In this document: one piece after another, positions 1-8,756 of the stretch
How the letters are laid out: every line of letters begins with the position of its first letter
Position numbering within the stretch: the stretch's first letter is position 1
Assembly: GCA_014238535.1 (NCBI GenBank)
Contig: JABAAW010000007.1
Coordinates: forward strand, 4,942 to 51,252
DNA length: 46,311 bases
Direction: 5' to 3'
Source of the DNA: Alphaproteobacteria bacterium
GTDB taxonomy: Bacteria > Pseudomonadota > Alphaproteobacteria > JABAAW01
The notes under the pieces: generated by a model
What the model saw: the letters and a program-made list of their open reading frames with translations, nothing else
What the model was told of the DNA's origin: nothing
Database searches by the model: none
Program-made: the position numbers and the translations under genes

Positions 1-504
1 GATGGTGTGCGCTACGGGCATCGTGTTGCTGAGGCGTCGCTGAGAGCGAATGCGAGCCTGCATGAAATGATAAGCCTGAGTCGTGGTGAAGGCTTTGGTG
101 CGGAAGTGCAACGGCGCATTCTTATGGGTACGCATGTATTGTCTTCTGGCTACTACGAAGATATTTACCTGCAGGCACAGAAGGTGCGACGCCTTATCTG
201 CGAAGCCTATAAAAAACTATTTGGGCTATTCGATATCTTGATCTCGCCGGTTTCACCCGACAACCACGCAACGGCGTTGAAGAAGAACGACGAGCACGAC
301 CCGCTACAGTATTTTCAAGACTTTTACACCGTGCCACCGTCGCTTGCGGGCTTGCCGTGCCTATCGATGCCAATGGGCAAGGACGAAGAAACTGGCTTAC
401 CATTTGCGCTACAACTTATAGGCAACCACTTCCAAGAAGACCAGCTAGTCAATACAGCCAATAGTCTTGAACAACACTTTAAAACCAAGAAAGGCGAGCA
501 GTAA
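1..504 (+). CDS. gatA: Asp-tRNA(Asn)/Glu-tRNA(Gln) amidotransferase subunit A, C-terminal part (5' truncated by window edge)
   Basis: Frame open from base 1 (DGVRYGHRV...); amidase C-terminus 'FDILISPVSPDNHA...FYTVPPSLAGLPCLSMPMG...GLPFALQLIGNHFQEDQLV'; immediately followed by gatB. Confidence 0.93.
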   Translation, partial: DGVRYGHRVAEASLRANASLHEMISLSRGEGFGAEVQRRILMGTHVLSSGYYEDIYLQAQKVRRLICEAYKKLFGLFDILISPVSPDNHATALKKNDEHDPLQYFQDFYTVPPSLAGLPCLSMPMGKDEETGLPFALQLIGNHFQEDQLVNTANSLEQHFKTKKGEQ

Positions 505-516
505 CGAGTAGTAATA

Positions 517-2001
517 ATGGCAAGTGACGATACCTTACCTGCGGGCTGGCAGATGGTTATAGGGCTAGAGGTGCATGCGCAGATATCCAGCGCCTCGAAG
601 CTTTTTTCAGGAGCCGCGACTGCATTTGGGGCGAATGCGAACGAGCAGGTAAGTTTTATCGATGGGGCGCTGCCTGGCATGCTGCCGTGCTTGAATATAG
701 TTTGCGTTGAAAAAGCTATCATGAGCGCGCATGCGCTGGGAGGAGAAGTTAATAGGCATTCGGTTTTTGAACGCAAGAACTATTTTTACGCCGACTTGCC
801 ACAAGGCTACCAGATTTCACAACTGCAGGAGCCGCTGATGCGTGGCGGTAAGATTACGATTTCGAGTGAGGATGTTGCTAGTAAGGATATTGCAATTGAG
901 CGCATGCATATGGAACAGGATGCGGGCAAGTCGTTGCACGATATGCTTGTTGGCAAGACTTGCGTTGACCTGAATCGCTCGGGCGTTGCGCTTATGGAGA
1001 TAGTCTCGCAACCTGAGATGCATTCGCCTGACGAGGCATCGTTGTATGTAGCGAAGTTGCGTAGCATCCTTAGGGCGATAGGCGCGTGCGATGGCAATAT
1101 GCAGGAAGGCTCTTTGCGGGTTGATGCGAATGTGTCGGTGCGTAGGGAAGATGCAGCGTTAGGGACTCGTTGCGAGATAAAGAACCTTAACTCGTTAAGA
1201 TTCATGCGCCAAGCGATAGCGTACGAGGCGCGTCGTCAGCTGGCGATAATTGATGCAGATGGCGAGGTTGCGCAGGAGACTAGACTTTTCGATGCGGATA
1301 AGGGAGAGACGCGTAGCATGCGCTCGAAGGAGGAAGCACACGACTATCGTTACTTTCCCGACCCAGACATCCCCCCGCTGGTGCTGAGTGCTGAGTATAT
1401 CGCGTCTTTGAAAGCGGGGCTACCCGAGTTGCCGGACGCTCGAATTGCACGCTTTATAGCAGAACATGGCTTATCTTTGTACGAGGCGAGCCTATTGGCT
1501 GAGGACTCCTATATTGCGATTTACTTTGAAGATTTAGTAGGAAAAGTTGAAGGTTTATCTGCGAAGGCTGTTGCGAATTGGATGGCTGGCGAGTTATTTG
1601 CTCGCGTTAAGGAGCACGATGTTGATCTTAGTAAGCTAGTTAGCGATTTTGGTTTATCTGCTACGCGCGCAGCGAGTCTATTGTCCTTGATAGGCTTAGA
1701 TAAGATTTCGGCACGCGCGGGTAAGGTTATTCTCGACAAGATGCTTGAGGATTCTACTGCTTCTGCTGCGTCATTAGTTGAGAAGTTAGGTTTACAACAG
1801 CTTGGCGATACGAAAGAATTGTCTCCGCTACTAGAGAAGCTACTAGCGGAGAATAGCGAGCAGGTTGTAGCCTATCGTGACGGCAAGGCTGCTGTTTTTG
1901 GCTGGTTTATGGGACAGGCGATGCAGTTGACGAAGGGTCGAGCGGACCCGAAGGTTTTAAGTCGTCTACTGCGCGAGTTACTATCTGGCAACAAAAAGTA
2001 A
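517..2001 (+). CDS. gatB: Asp-tRNA(Asn)/Glu-tRNA(Gln) amidotransferase subunit B
   Basis: GatB motifs 'MVIGLEVHAQ', 'KNYFYADLPQGYQISQ', 'DLNRSGVALMEIVSQPEM', 'RYFPDPDIPPL'. Confidence 0.97.
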   Translation: MASDDTLPAGWQMVIGLEVHAQISSASKLFSGAATAFGANANEQVSFIDGALPGMLPCLNIVCVEKAIMSAHALGGEVNRHSVFERKNYFYADLPQGYQISQLQEPLMRGGKITISSEDVASKDIAIERMHMEQDAGKSLHDMLVGKTCVDLNRSGVALMEIVSQPEMHSPDEASLYVAKLRSILRAIGACDGNMQEGSLRVDANVSVRREDAALGTRCEIKNLNSLRFMRQAIAYEARRQLAIIDADGEVAQETRLFDADKGETRSMRSKEEAHDYRYFPDPDIPPLVLSAEYIASLKAGLPELPDARIARFIAEHGLSLYEASLLAEDSYIAIYFEDLVGKVEGLSAKAVANWMAGELFARVKEHDVDLSKLVSDFGLSATRAASLLSLIGLDKISARAGKVILDKMLEDSTASAASLVEKLGLQQLGDTKELSPLLEKLLAENSEQVVAYRDGKAAVFGWFMGQAMQLTKGRADPKVLSRLLRELLSGNKK

Positions 2002-2172
2002 ACAAAATTTATCATAAGTCTGCGTAAATTATATGTATAATGCTACTTTGACCGTTTTTCGGTAGGATTTTACCTATTTTCAGGGTATTTTTTGAAAATT
2101 TGTTTGCCAGCGATGAATTTTATCGTAGAATCGAGCTTGAATTTTCTGTTTTGGTATAAATTTTGATAAAGA

Positions 2173-2186
2173 TTACACTTGTGTAA
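2173..2186. promoter_or_regulatory. Short inverted repeat TTACAC-TT-GTGTAA upstream of the M23 peptidase gene; possible operator
   Basis: 6-bp arms read directly, ~47 bp before the ATG at 2233. Confidence 0.25.
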
Positions 2187-2232
2187 CCTAATTTAGTTCC
2201 ACTCATTTAATAAAAGGATATAGAATACATCA

Positions 2233-3834
2233 ATGCCTTCTAGTACTAACTACCGCAAGCATAGGCGGACCCTACTTCCCCCAAGAGCTTCTTCTGTTTC
2301 GGCGCCTGCATCCTTGTTTTCGCGCGCGTTTTCTGCGAAGAAGCCACAAAGTTACAAGAGCAGACGGCGTAAGATTTCTGCGAGCCCGCGCTCGTGGTTT
2401 TTCAGCGATGGTTTTTTGTTATGGCAGACGAGTTCTGGTGTTCGGCGCTTGCGCCTTGGCGCGAACACTCAGAGATGTTTATTTGTTTGCTTTTGCTTAC
2501 TGGGAAGTTTTTTCATCGGCTTTGCGTCGTATTTGTTTTACCAACATGATCTGTTAAAGGCGCAGACGAGGCGTCTAGCGGACAGCGCGGCGTTGTTGCG
2601 CGAGGCGCAAGTTTCGTTGCTTTCTGGTAGTGATAATTCGACTTCGGACTTCAACTTGTCGAATTTATCCCGCTCGCAGAAGATGTTATCGCTACTAGAG
2701 CCGAGTTTTGGCTCTGGCGATGGCGATGAGCGCGGTACGGATATTAAGTTATTGCAAGATAGAGCATTGATCGAGCGGGATCTTCGTTCTGCGCGTAAGG
2801 CTTTGTTGAACGAGCAGCATGCGCGAGGCGATCTTGTGCTAGAGTATGATTTGCTGAAGAAGCAGAATTCCCGCCTTGCGCGCGAGTTGCGTGGTCGTGG
2901 TCAAGATTTGGAATTCCACCGTACGGCTTTGACGGAGGTGCAGAAGCGCAAGCAGGGTGCTGATGATCGTCTTGCTCGCATCGAATCGAGTGCCTTGTCC
3001 TTGCTGAAAGACTTGCGCGGTATTTTGGGCTCTGAGGCGGGTGTTTTGCCTGACGATATAGATGACCCGATGCTTGCTATTCGCGATTTGGCTCAGACGT
3101 TTGCGTCTGAGACGGATGACCGTCGGCTGAAGATGGCTGAGTATTCGGAATATTTGGACTATGCGATTGTTGGTCTTGAGCGTACGATTTTTGCTTTGGG
3201 TATCCAGCCTAATTTTTTAGAGGGAGGTGACTATGGCACATCGTCGTTTTCATCCTACAGCGATTCTGATTCCACGGGATCTAGCTTGCTCAGTCTTGGC
3301 TCTGGTGGTCCATTGGGCGAGGATGATTCGCAAGATGGTTCTCCACGAGGAAATTACATTCAGAGTTTTTCGGCACTAGATTCGAAGTTCAAGCGTTTTA
3401 ACGCCTTGCGCAATTTGATTGTTTGCATGCCGTTGGGTCATCCTTTGCACGGAGACGGTCGTTTTGTTAGCGGCTATGGTCGTCGTATAGACCCATTTAC
3501 GAAGGAGCCTGCGATTCACTACGGCATTGATTTTGGTGCGTGGTATGACTCGGATGTGTATGCTGGCGGTAAGGGGCGTGTTACTTATACGGGCTATAAG
3601 AGTAGTTATGGTAGGGTTATCGAGGTTTCGCATGGCTGTGGTTTTCAGACTCGCTATGCGCATTTGAGTTCTATTAATGTTAAGGTTGGCGATGAGGTTG
3701 ACAACAGTAGCGTATTAGGCAGGGTTGGTAATACTGGTCGTAGCACTGGACCGCATTTGCATTATGAGGTGCGCTTGCGTAATAGTCCGTTTGACCCGAA
3801 ACCGTTTATAGATGGGGTTAAGAATGTTTTCTAG
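2233..3834 (+). CDS. Membrane-anchored M23 family (LytM-like) metallopeptidase with coiled coil
   Basis: One N-terminal TM segment, coiled coil, C-terminal M23 domain: 'GYGRRIDPFTKEPAIHYGIDFGA...GRVIEVSHGCGFQTRYAHLSSINVKVGDEV...GRSTGPHLHYEVRL'. Confidence 0.9.
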   Translation: MPSSTNYRKHRRTLLPPRASSVSAPASLFSRAFSAKKPQSYKSRRRKISASPRSWFFSDGFLLWQTSSGVRRLRLGANTQRCLFVCFCLLGSFFIGFASYLFYQHDLLKAQTRRLADSAALLREAQVSLLSGSDNSTSDFNLSNLSRSQKMLSLLEPSFGSGDGDERGTDIKLLQDRALIERDLRSARKALLNEQHARGDLVLEYDLLKKQNSRLARELRGRGQDLEFHRTALTEVQKRKQGADDRLARIESSALSLLKDLRGILGSEAGVLPDDIDDPMLAIRDLAQTFASETDDRRLKMAEYSEYLDYAIVGLERTIFALGIQPNFLEGGDYGTSSFSSYSDSDSTGSSLLSLGSGGPLGEDDSQDGSPRGNYIQSFSALDSKFKRFNALRNLIVCMPLGHPLHGDGRFVSGYGRRIDPFTKEPAIHYGIDFGAWYDSDVYAGGKGRVTYTGYKSSYGRVIEVSHGCGFQTRYAHLSSINVKVGDEVDNSSVLGRVGNTGRSTGPHLHYEVRLRNSPFDPKPFIDGVKNVF

Positions 3835-4447
3835 GGATAAGCAGAAGAACGTTCCGTTGCCTAGTGCTGCTGGCTCGATAGACCTACGAGCTGATTTTAT
3901 CGAGTTAGAGGAGGATGCGCCTTCGGTATTGAGCCGAGCGCTTACGATTATTGGCAATATGCAGAAGAATGGTGACTTGCATATGGAAGGCGAGTTGCAT
4001 GGTAACATGCGTGCACGCACGGTTACTTTGAGTAGCACGGCGCATGTAATTGGCAATATATCTGGCGAGCATGTCAGATGTGCGGGTCGAGTTGATGGTA
4101 ACATTACGGGACGGATAGTGGAGCTTTTTTCGACTTCGCAAGTGCAGGGTAACATATTGCACGAGACGCTAGCGATAGAGACGGGAGCGAAGTTAGAGGG
4201 CAATTGTCGGCGTGGGGTTGATTTAGACAAGCTTATGGACAAGGCATCAGAGGACGATGGCTTCGGGCCACTATCGTCTAGCGACAAGGGTCTAGATAAG
4301 AAATCGGCAAAGCGTTCTTCGCGCAGTATTTTAGGATTAGGTAGGTCATCTGGTAATTCTTCGGGCGATGAGGGCAACGCTTCTATAACATCGCGCGTTG
4401 CTGATAGTGCTGTATCTGGTGTTGCGAGTGCGTCTGTTGGTAAATAG
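3812..4447 (+). CDS. Bactofilin (polymer-forming cytoskeletal protein)
   Basis: Repeating beta-helix pattern 'IIGNMQKNGDLHMEGELHGNMRARTVTLSSTAHVIGNISGEHVRCAGRVDGNITG'; overlaps the end of the M23 peptidase gene, a common pairing. The start could be the ATG at 3824. Confidence 0.85.
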   Translation: MGLRMFSRDKQKNVPLPSAAGSIDLRADFIELEEDAPSVLSRALTIIGNMQKNGDLHMEGELHGNMRARTVTLSSTAHVIGNISGEHVRCAGRVDGNITGRIVELFSTSQVQGNILHETLAIETGAKLEGNCRRGVDLDKLMDKASEDDGFGPLSSSDKGLDKKSAKRSSRSILGLGRSSGNSSGDEGNASITSRVADSAVSGVASASVGK

Positions 4448-4537
4448 TATATTTTTCAGCTATTATTTATTTTAGACATTTAGTTTAATATACCAGCGTT
4501 AGCTTTACGAGATAAGTTAGTAGTAGCTTATATTTAT

Positions 4538-4613
4538 GGGGCTGTAGCTCAGTTGGCAGAGCGCCTGCTTTGCACGCAGGAGGCCGTCGGTTCGACTCCG
4601 TCCAGCTCCACCA
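4538..4613 (+). tRNA. tRNA-Ala(TGC), CCA encoded
   Basis: GGGGCTGTAGCTCAGTTGGCAGAGCGCCTGCTTTGCACGCAGGAGGCCGTCGGTTCGACTCCGTCCAGCTCCACCA; full cloverleaf, anticodon TGC. Confidence 0.96.
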
Positions 4614-4662
4614 TCGCATTATTTTATAATTTTGCGAGCTTTTTTTACAGAATAGAGAAACG

Positions 4663-4697
4663 CCCGCAGCTTGCCACGCCTAGCTGCGGGTTTTTTT
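4663..4697 (+). terminator. Rho-independent terminator downstream of tRNA-Ala
   Basis: CCCGCAGCT ... AGCTGCGGG followed by TTTTTTT. Confidence 0.85.
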
Positions 4698-4818
4698 ATG
4701 CGTGCCAGCAGGGCAGACGAGAAGTTGACAAATTGCATCACAATTGCTATTTGTTTTTATCTACACGACATACAATTGTCGCCCCTATACCTGCGGTCAA
4801 CTGACATAGGAGAGAGAA

Positions 4819-6006
4819 ATGGCTACTGAAGAAGAGATTTTTAAAAAATTAGAAGATTATAAAGAAGCCGTTAAAGTAAATAATTTTGATGCAGCGAGAA
4901 ATCGTTATGAGGAAATAGTAAACTTAATCAATGACTTAGCCAAGAATAATAGTATTTCCAAAATAAATGCAGCATATTTTAAAGTTCAATTATTAAAAGA
5001 AACCAAAGGGATTATTCTAAATTATCAACCTGGGAGAGTGCCTGCAAAAAATAAATTCTTCCAAGATGAAGTTACTAACCTTGATAATTATTTGAAATAT
5101 TATTGGAAGGGCATTGATGAAATGTTTTTACCAACAATTAGCACTTCCTTGCTAGATATAATAAGCAGTACAGCGGATGAGATAACACATGAAACTATTA
5201 GATGCTTTAAATTATTTTCTGAATTAGAAAAAGGAAAGCAAATTGGGGAAGAAGAATATGCTATTCACACGAGAGATATGCAAAATGCAATTGAGAAAGG
5301 GAAGGGAAAATTAGAAACTATCATGCCTCTATTCTCAATATGGGGGTTAAAGGGCGAAGCAATTGATAAACGGGTTAGTAAAAATAAGTACATCACTGAA
5401 AAAAGTGTTAGTGATGTTAAAGAAATAGAAGAAAGAATAAATAGAATGGGTTTATCAGCAGAAATTAATAGGGAGTCAAGAAATTTTAATCTTACAGCAG
5501 GTTGGCATTTTATTAAAGGATTATTGTTTCTGGCTATATGTTTCGGATTAGGATTATTAACAATAGTCTGGGCACTTGGAATTACTGAGGTATGGGGAAT
5601 TGGAAACCCTTTCATTTCGTCAAACAAAGTATGTTCAGACGAGAAAACAAATTTCTATTTATGTAAATTAGCGAATCTTCCTAAAGAACTTTTAGTAGGA
5701 GCTGTCCTTTTTGCTGGCATTTACGCCAGCTTGCGCGCCTACTTCGGTAACGCCAACAGTGAGGCTGTAAACCGTCATCGTTTCAACGCCCTACAAGCAT
5801 ACAAATATCTTTACAAATTTGCCGAAGGCAACGATAAAAACCTAGTTATGCAGAAAGCAACAGAAGCTATCTTTGAACAAGTACCGACTGGTTTTACCAA
5901 ATATCACAAAGAAAATAACAAATCTTCCGATAGTAATACAAGCACACAGCTCGCCCTTATGTACCATCTTTTTAATAAAACGCCACCAAAAGGCGATGGT
6001 AGCTAA
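4819..6006 (+). CDS. Hypothetical protein with helical N-terminal region and two predicted TM segments; compositionally atypical
   Basis: ATG preceded by AGGAGAGAGAA; A-rich coding strand unlike neighbours; hydrophobic segments 'HFIKGLLFLAICFGLGLLTIVWALGI' and 'LLVGAVLFAGIYASL'. Confidence 0.8.
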   Translation: MATEEEIFKKLEDYKEAVKVNNFDAARNRYEEIVNLINDLAKNNSISKINAAYFKVQLLKETKGIILNYQPGRVPAKNKFFQDEVTNLDNYLKYYWKGIDEMFLPTISTSLLDIISSTADEITHETIRCFKLFSELEKGKQIGEEEYAIHTRDMQNAIEKGKGKLETIMPLFSIWGLKGEAIDKRVSKNKYITEKSVSDVKEIEERINRMGLSAEINRESRNFNLTAGWHFIKGLLFLAICFGLGLLTIVWALGITEVWGIGNPFISSNKVCSDEKTNFYLCKLANLPKELLVGAVLFAGIYASLRAYFGNANSEAVNRHRFNALQAYKYLYKFAEGNDKNLVMQKATEAIFEQVPTGFTKYHKENNKSSDSNTSTQLALMYHLFNKTPPKGDGS

Positions 6007-6032
6007 GTAATGCGCTACAATCTAGCTCTCAT

Positions 6033-6076
6033 CTATGTGCTAGCGCGCCTATAAAGGAGCGCAGGCTAGCGCATAG
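6033..6076. repeat. Inverted repeat (hairpin) between the atypical ORF and pyrC
   Basis: CTATGTGCTAGC (6033-6044) / GCTAGCGCATAG (6065-6076): 12 pairs including one G:T. Confidence 0.7.
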
Positions 6077-6203
6077 ATAGAATATCCGTGCGGGTTTATT
6101 ATATATGTATGTAAGCGGTAATTTGGCGAATCATCATTTTACTGCTTGACTAGAATCGTGCTATACAGCTACTGATCCCGACTTAAAACTAGGATTGTAG
6201 ATT

Positions 6204-7349
6204 GTGCTATACAACCCGCACCGCTTCCGTTGCCCTGACGACTTCCACCTCCACCTCAGAGAAGGCAGCCTACTGAGAGCTGTTCTACCTTCGAGTGCGC
6301 GTAACTTCGCGCGTGCGCTCATAATGCCTAACTTGAGGACACCGATATCAAATGCTAGGCAAGCTGCACTCTACCGTAACGAGATACTTAGTGCACTCGA
6401 GGAAATCGAAAATCGGCAAGATATGGAGGCTCGACTGCCATTCGAGCCGTTGATGACTATCTACCTTACGGAAGAAACGACGATCGCGGACTTTGTGAGC
6501 GAGTCGTCTGAGGCGACTGAGGTATTTGCGGGTAAGTTATACTTTGCGGGAGCGACGACCAACGCGCAGCACGGCGTGCGTGACATCACGCGCCTATATT
6601 CGCTATTCGAGCGCATGGAAGAACGCGACATTCCCCTCTCGCTTCACGGCGAGGTAGGTGATGCGGACATCGACATTTATGATCGCGAGCAGGTATTCAT
6701 CGAACGACAGCTAGAACCGCTACTACGGCGTTTTTCATCATTACGAGTGACGCTTGAGCATATATCGACTGCACTAGCGGTGTCATTCGTGCGCGAGCAC
6801 AATTCGCATAACACGAGTCGCCCTCGACTTGGCGCGACCATCACCCCGCACCATTTGCTTTTGAACCGCAACGACATGCTAGCGGATGGTATTCGTCCGC
6901 ACTACTACTGCAAGCCGCTCGTCAAGCGCGAATCGGATCGAGAGGCATTAGTTGCGGCAGCCTCTTCTGGCGAGGGTTGCTTTTTCTTAGGAACGGACTC
7001 GGCTCCGCACGAGCGTGGGGCTAAGGAATCGGCTTGTGGTTGCGCGGGTATTTTCAACGCTCCGTATGCGCTCGATTGCGTGCTGGCTGCGTGCGAGCCG
7101 CAAACGGCGGAAGACCTTCGGCGCATCGAATGCTTCACCTCTGAGAACGGCGCGAGATTTCACGCTTTGCCGCTCAGCGAGAGTTATTTTAGCATCGAGC
7201 AAACATCACAGCCTATTGCGCCGAGCGCACTAGCGGGGCTGGAAGGAACTTCTCAGTTTGTTACATTCGTGCCCCCTCCACGAGTAGGGGATGGTGTTTC
7301 GTGGCGCAGGATAACTACGGCTCGAGAGCACTGCAACAGCGTTGGATAA
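6204..7349 (+). CDS. pyrC: Dihydroorotase (homodimeric PyrC type)
   Basis: 'RCPDDFHLHLREGSLLRAVLP', 'RALIMPNLRTP', 'LSLHGEV', 'VTLEHISTA', 'GATITPHHLLLNRND', 'FFLGTDSAPHERGAKE'. Confidence 0.95.
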   Translation: MLYNPHRFRCPDDFHLHLREGSLLRAVLPSSARNFARALIMPNLRTPISNARQAALYRNEILSALEEIENRQDMEARLPFEPLMTIYLTEETTIADFVSESSEATEVFAGKLYFAGATTNAQHGVRDITRLYSLFERMEERDIPLSLHGEVGDADIDIYDREQVFIERQLEPLLRRFSSLRVTLEHISTALAVSFVREHNSHNTSRPRLGATITPHHLLLNRNDMLADGIRPHYYCKPLVKRESDREALVAAASSGEGCFFLGTDSAPHERGAKESACGCAGIFNAPYALDCVLAACEPQTAEDLRRIECFTSENGARFHALPLSESYFSIEQTSQPIAPSALAGLEGTSQFVTFVPPPRVGDGVSWRRITTAREHCNSVG

Positions 7350-7439
7350 CATCTAATAACATGTGGATAACTTTCTTACATCACCACGATTAATTACTTA
7401 TAATCACCACACACAAAAAGCATACTGAGACGAGTTAGG

Positions 7440-8213
7440 ATGAGTTTAGAGACGATAGCAGAACCTACCACGAAACCATTATCGAAAGAGCGGGCTAGGG
7501 AGCTGGCATCGAACTTGGGGAATGGTTTTGCGCCAGAAGCAAAAGATAACGCGAAGCTAGCGCGAGCGATTGCCGACAAGACCGTTAGCGAGCTTTTGCG
7601 TATTGGTGCGATAAATTTTTCTGGTCCTCCGTACTACACCCTTACCTCTGGCAAGAAGAGCCCGGTATATGTTGATTGCCGTAAGATTATCTCGTACCCT
7701 GAGATTGCGGCGTTTGTAACGAACGCTGCTTGTAGTTTGCTTTCACTGCAGGACTATGACGCGATTGCGGGCGGCGAGACTGCGGGTATACCTTTTGCGG
7801 CTTGGCTTGCTGCGAAGATGGAGAAGCCGATGCTTTATGTGCGTAAGAAACCTAAAGGCTTTGGCTTGGGAGCACGCATTGAGGGCGTTATGCCGCTGGG
7901 TAAGAAGGGTAAGAAACCGAATGTTTTGCTAGTCGAAGACCATGCGAGCGACGGCGCGAGCAAGATTTCTTTTGTGGAAGCTCTACGGGATGCGGGTGCT
8001 GATACGACTGATGCGTTTGTTGTTTTCCACTACGATGTTTTTACTGCGGGCGAGGCGGCATTACGAGAAAAAAACATCACGCTGCACGCTTTGGCTACTT
8101 GGCGCGATGCCTATGGCTTGGCGGAAGAGCGCGGTGATTTTTCTGCAGAGATATTGTCGGATGTTCGTAGTTTTCTCAAAAACCCAGTTGATTGGCAAAA
8201 GGCGCACCCGTAG
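7440..8213 (+). CDS. pyrE: Orotate phosphoribosyltransferase
   Basis: 'SPVYVDCRKIISYPEI', 'AGGETAGIPFAAWLA', 'MLYVRKKPKGFGLGARIEG', PRPP motif 'NVLLVEDHASDGASK'; adjacent to pyrC. Confidence 0.93.
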   Translation: MSLETIAEPTTKPLSKERARELASNLGNGFAPEAKDNAKLARAIADKTVSELLRIGAINFSGPPYYTLTSGKKSPVYVDCRKIISYPEIAAFVTNAACSLLSLQDYDAIAGGETAGIPFAAWLAAKMEKPMLYVRKKPKGFGLGARIEGVMPLGKKGKKPNVLLVEDHASDGASKISFVEALRDAGADTTDAFVVFHYDVFTAGEAALREKNITLHALATWRDAYGLAEERGDFSAEILSDVRSFLKNPVDWQKAHP

Positions 8214-8752
8214 GCTTTTACGGGCTTAGGAATGGCTTTGCTCGCTGTTCTGGTGTTGGGCGATGCTTGGCGGTTGTAGCGTTTACTATGCTGTTTGCGC
8301 TATGTAGTTTGCTATGCTTTTCGGTTGCGCTAGCCTCAGACGAGGAGATTCGTAACATTTACCGCGCATTTCCGTTGCGCGTAATTGATGGTGACACCTT
8401 TATTGCGCGCATTGAGATTTGGTCTGGTATTTTTATCACCCCGCAGATACGGCTACGAGATGTTGATGCGCCTGAGCTTCCGCCCAATTCGCGTTGTGCG
8501 AACGAGGCTCGTATGGCGAAGAAGGCTAAGGATCGCTTGCGCGTATTGATTGGCAAAGGTGTTATTTTACGAGATGTTGCTAGGCGCAATGACCGCTATG
8601 GTCGAGTTCTTACGAATGTTATCATTGATCGCCCTTTGCGTGGCAGCAAGGGTTCGCTTGTTGGACGCTCTGTTACGAAGGTTCTTTTGCGCGAGGGTAT
8701 GGTGCTTGCTTATGCTGGCGGAGAAAGAGCTAAATCGCGCTGGTGTAGTTAG
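8192..8752 (+). CDS. Thermonuclease (SNase-like) family protein with N-terminal signal/TM segment
   Basis: 'LRVIDGDTFIARIE', 'IRLRDVDAPEL', 'RNDRYGRVLTNVII'; the start overlaps pyrE and may lie further downstream. Confidence 0.82.
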   Translation: MAKGAPVGFYGLRNGFARCSGVGRCLAVVAFTMLFALCSLLCFSVALASDEEIRNIYRAFPLRVIDGDTFIARIEIWSGIFITPQIRLRDVDAPELPPNSRCANEARMAKKAKDRLRVLIGKGVILRDVARRNDRYGRVLTNVIIDRPLRGSKGSLVGRSVTKVLLREGMVLAYAGGERAKSRWCS

Positions 8753-8756
8753 GTAG

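Noticed and set aside
4553-4804. 83-aa ORF over tRNA-Ala and its terminator
   Set aside because: Starts inside the tRNA gene and crosses the terminator hairpin; translation of non-coding RNA sequence.
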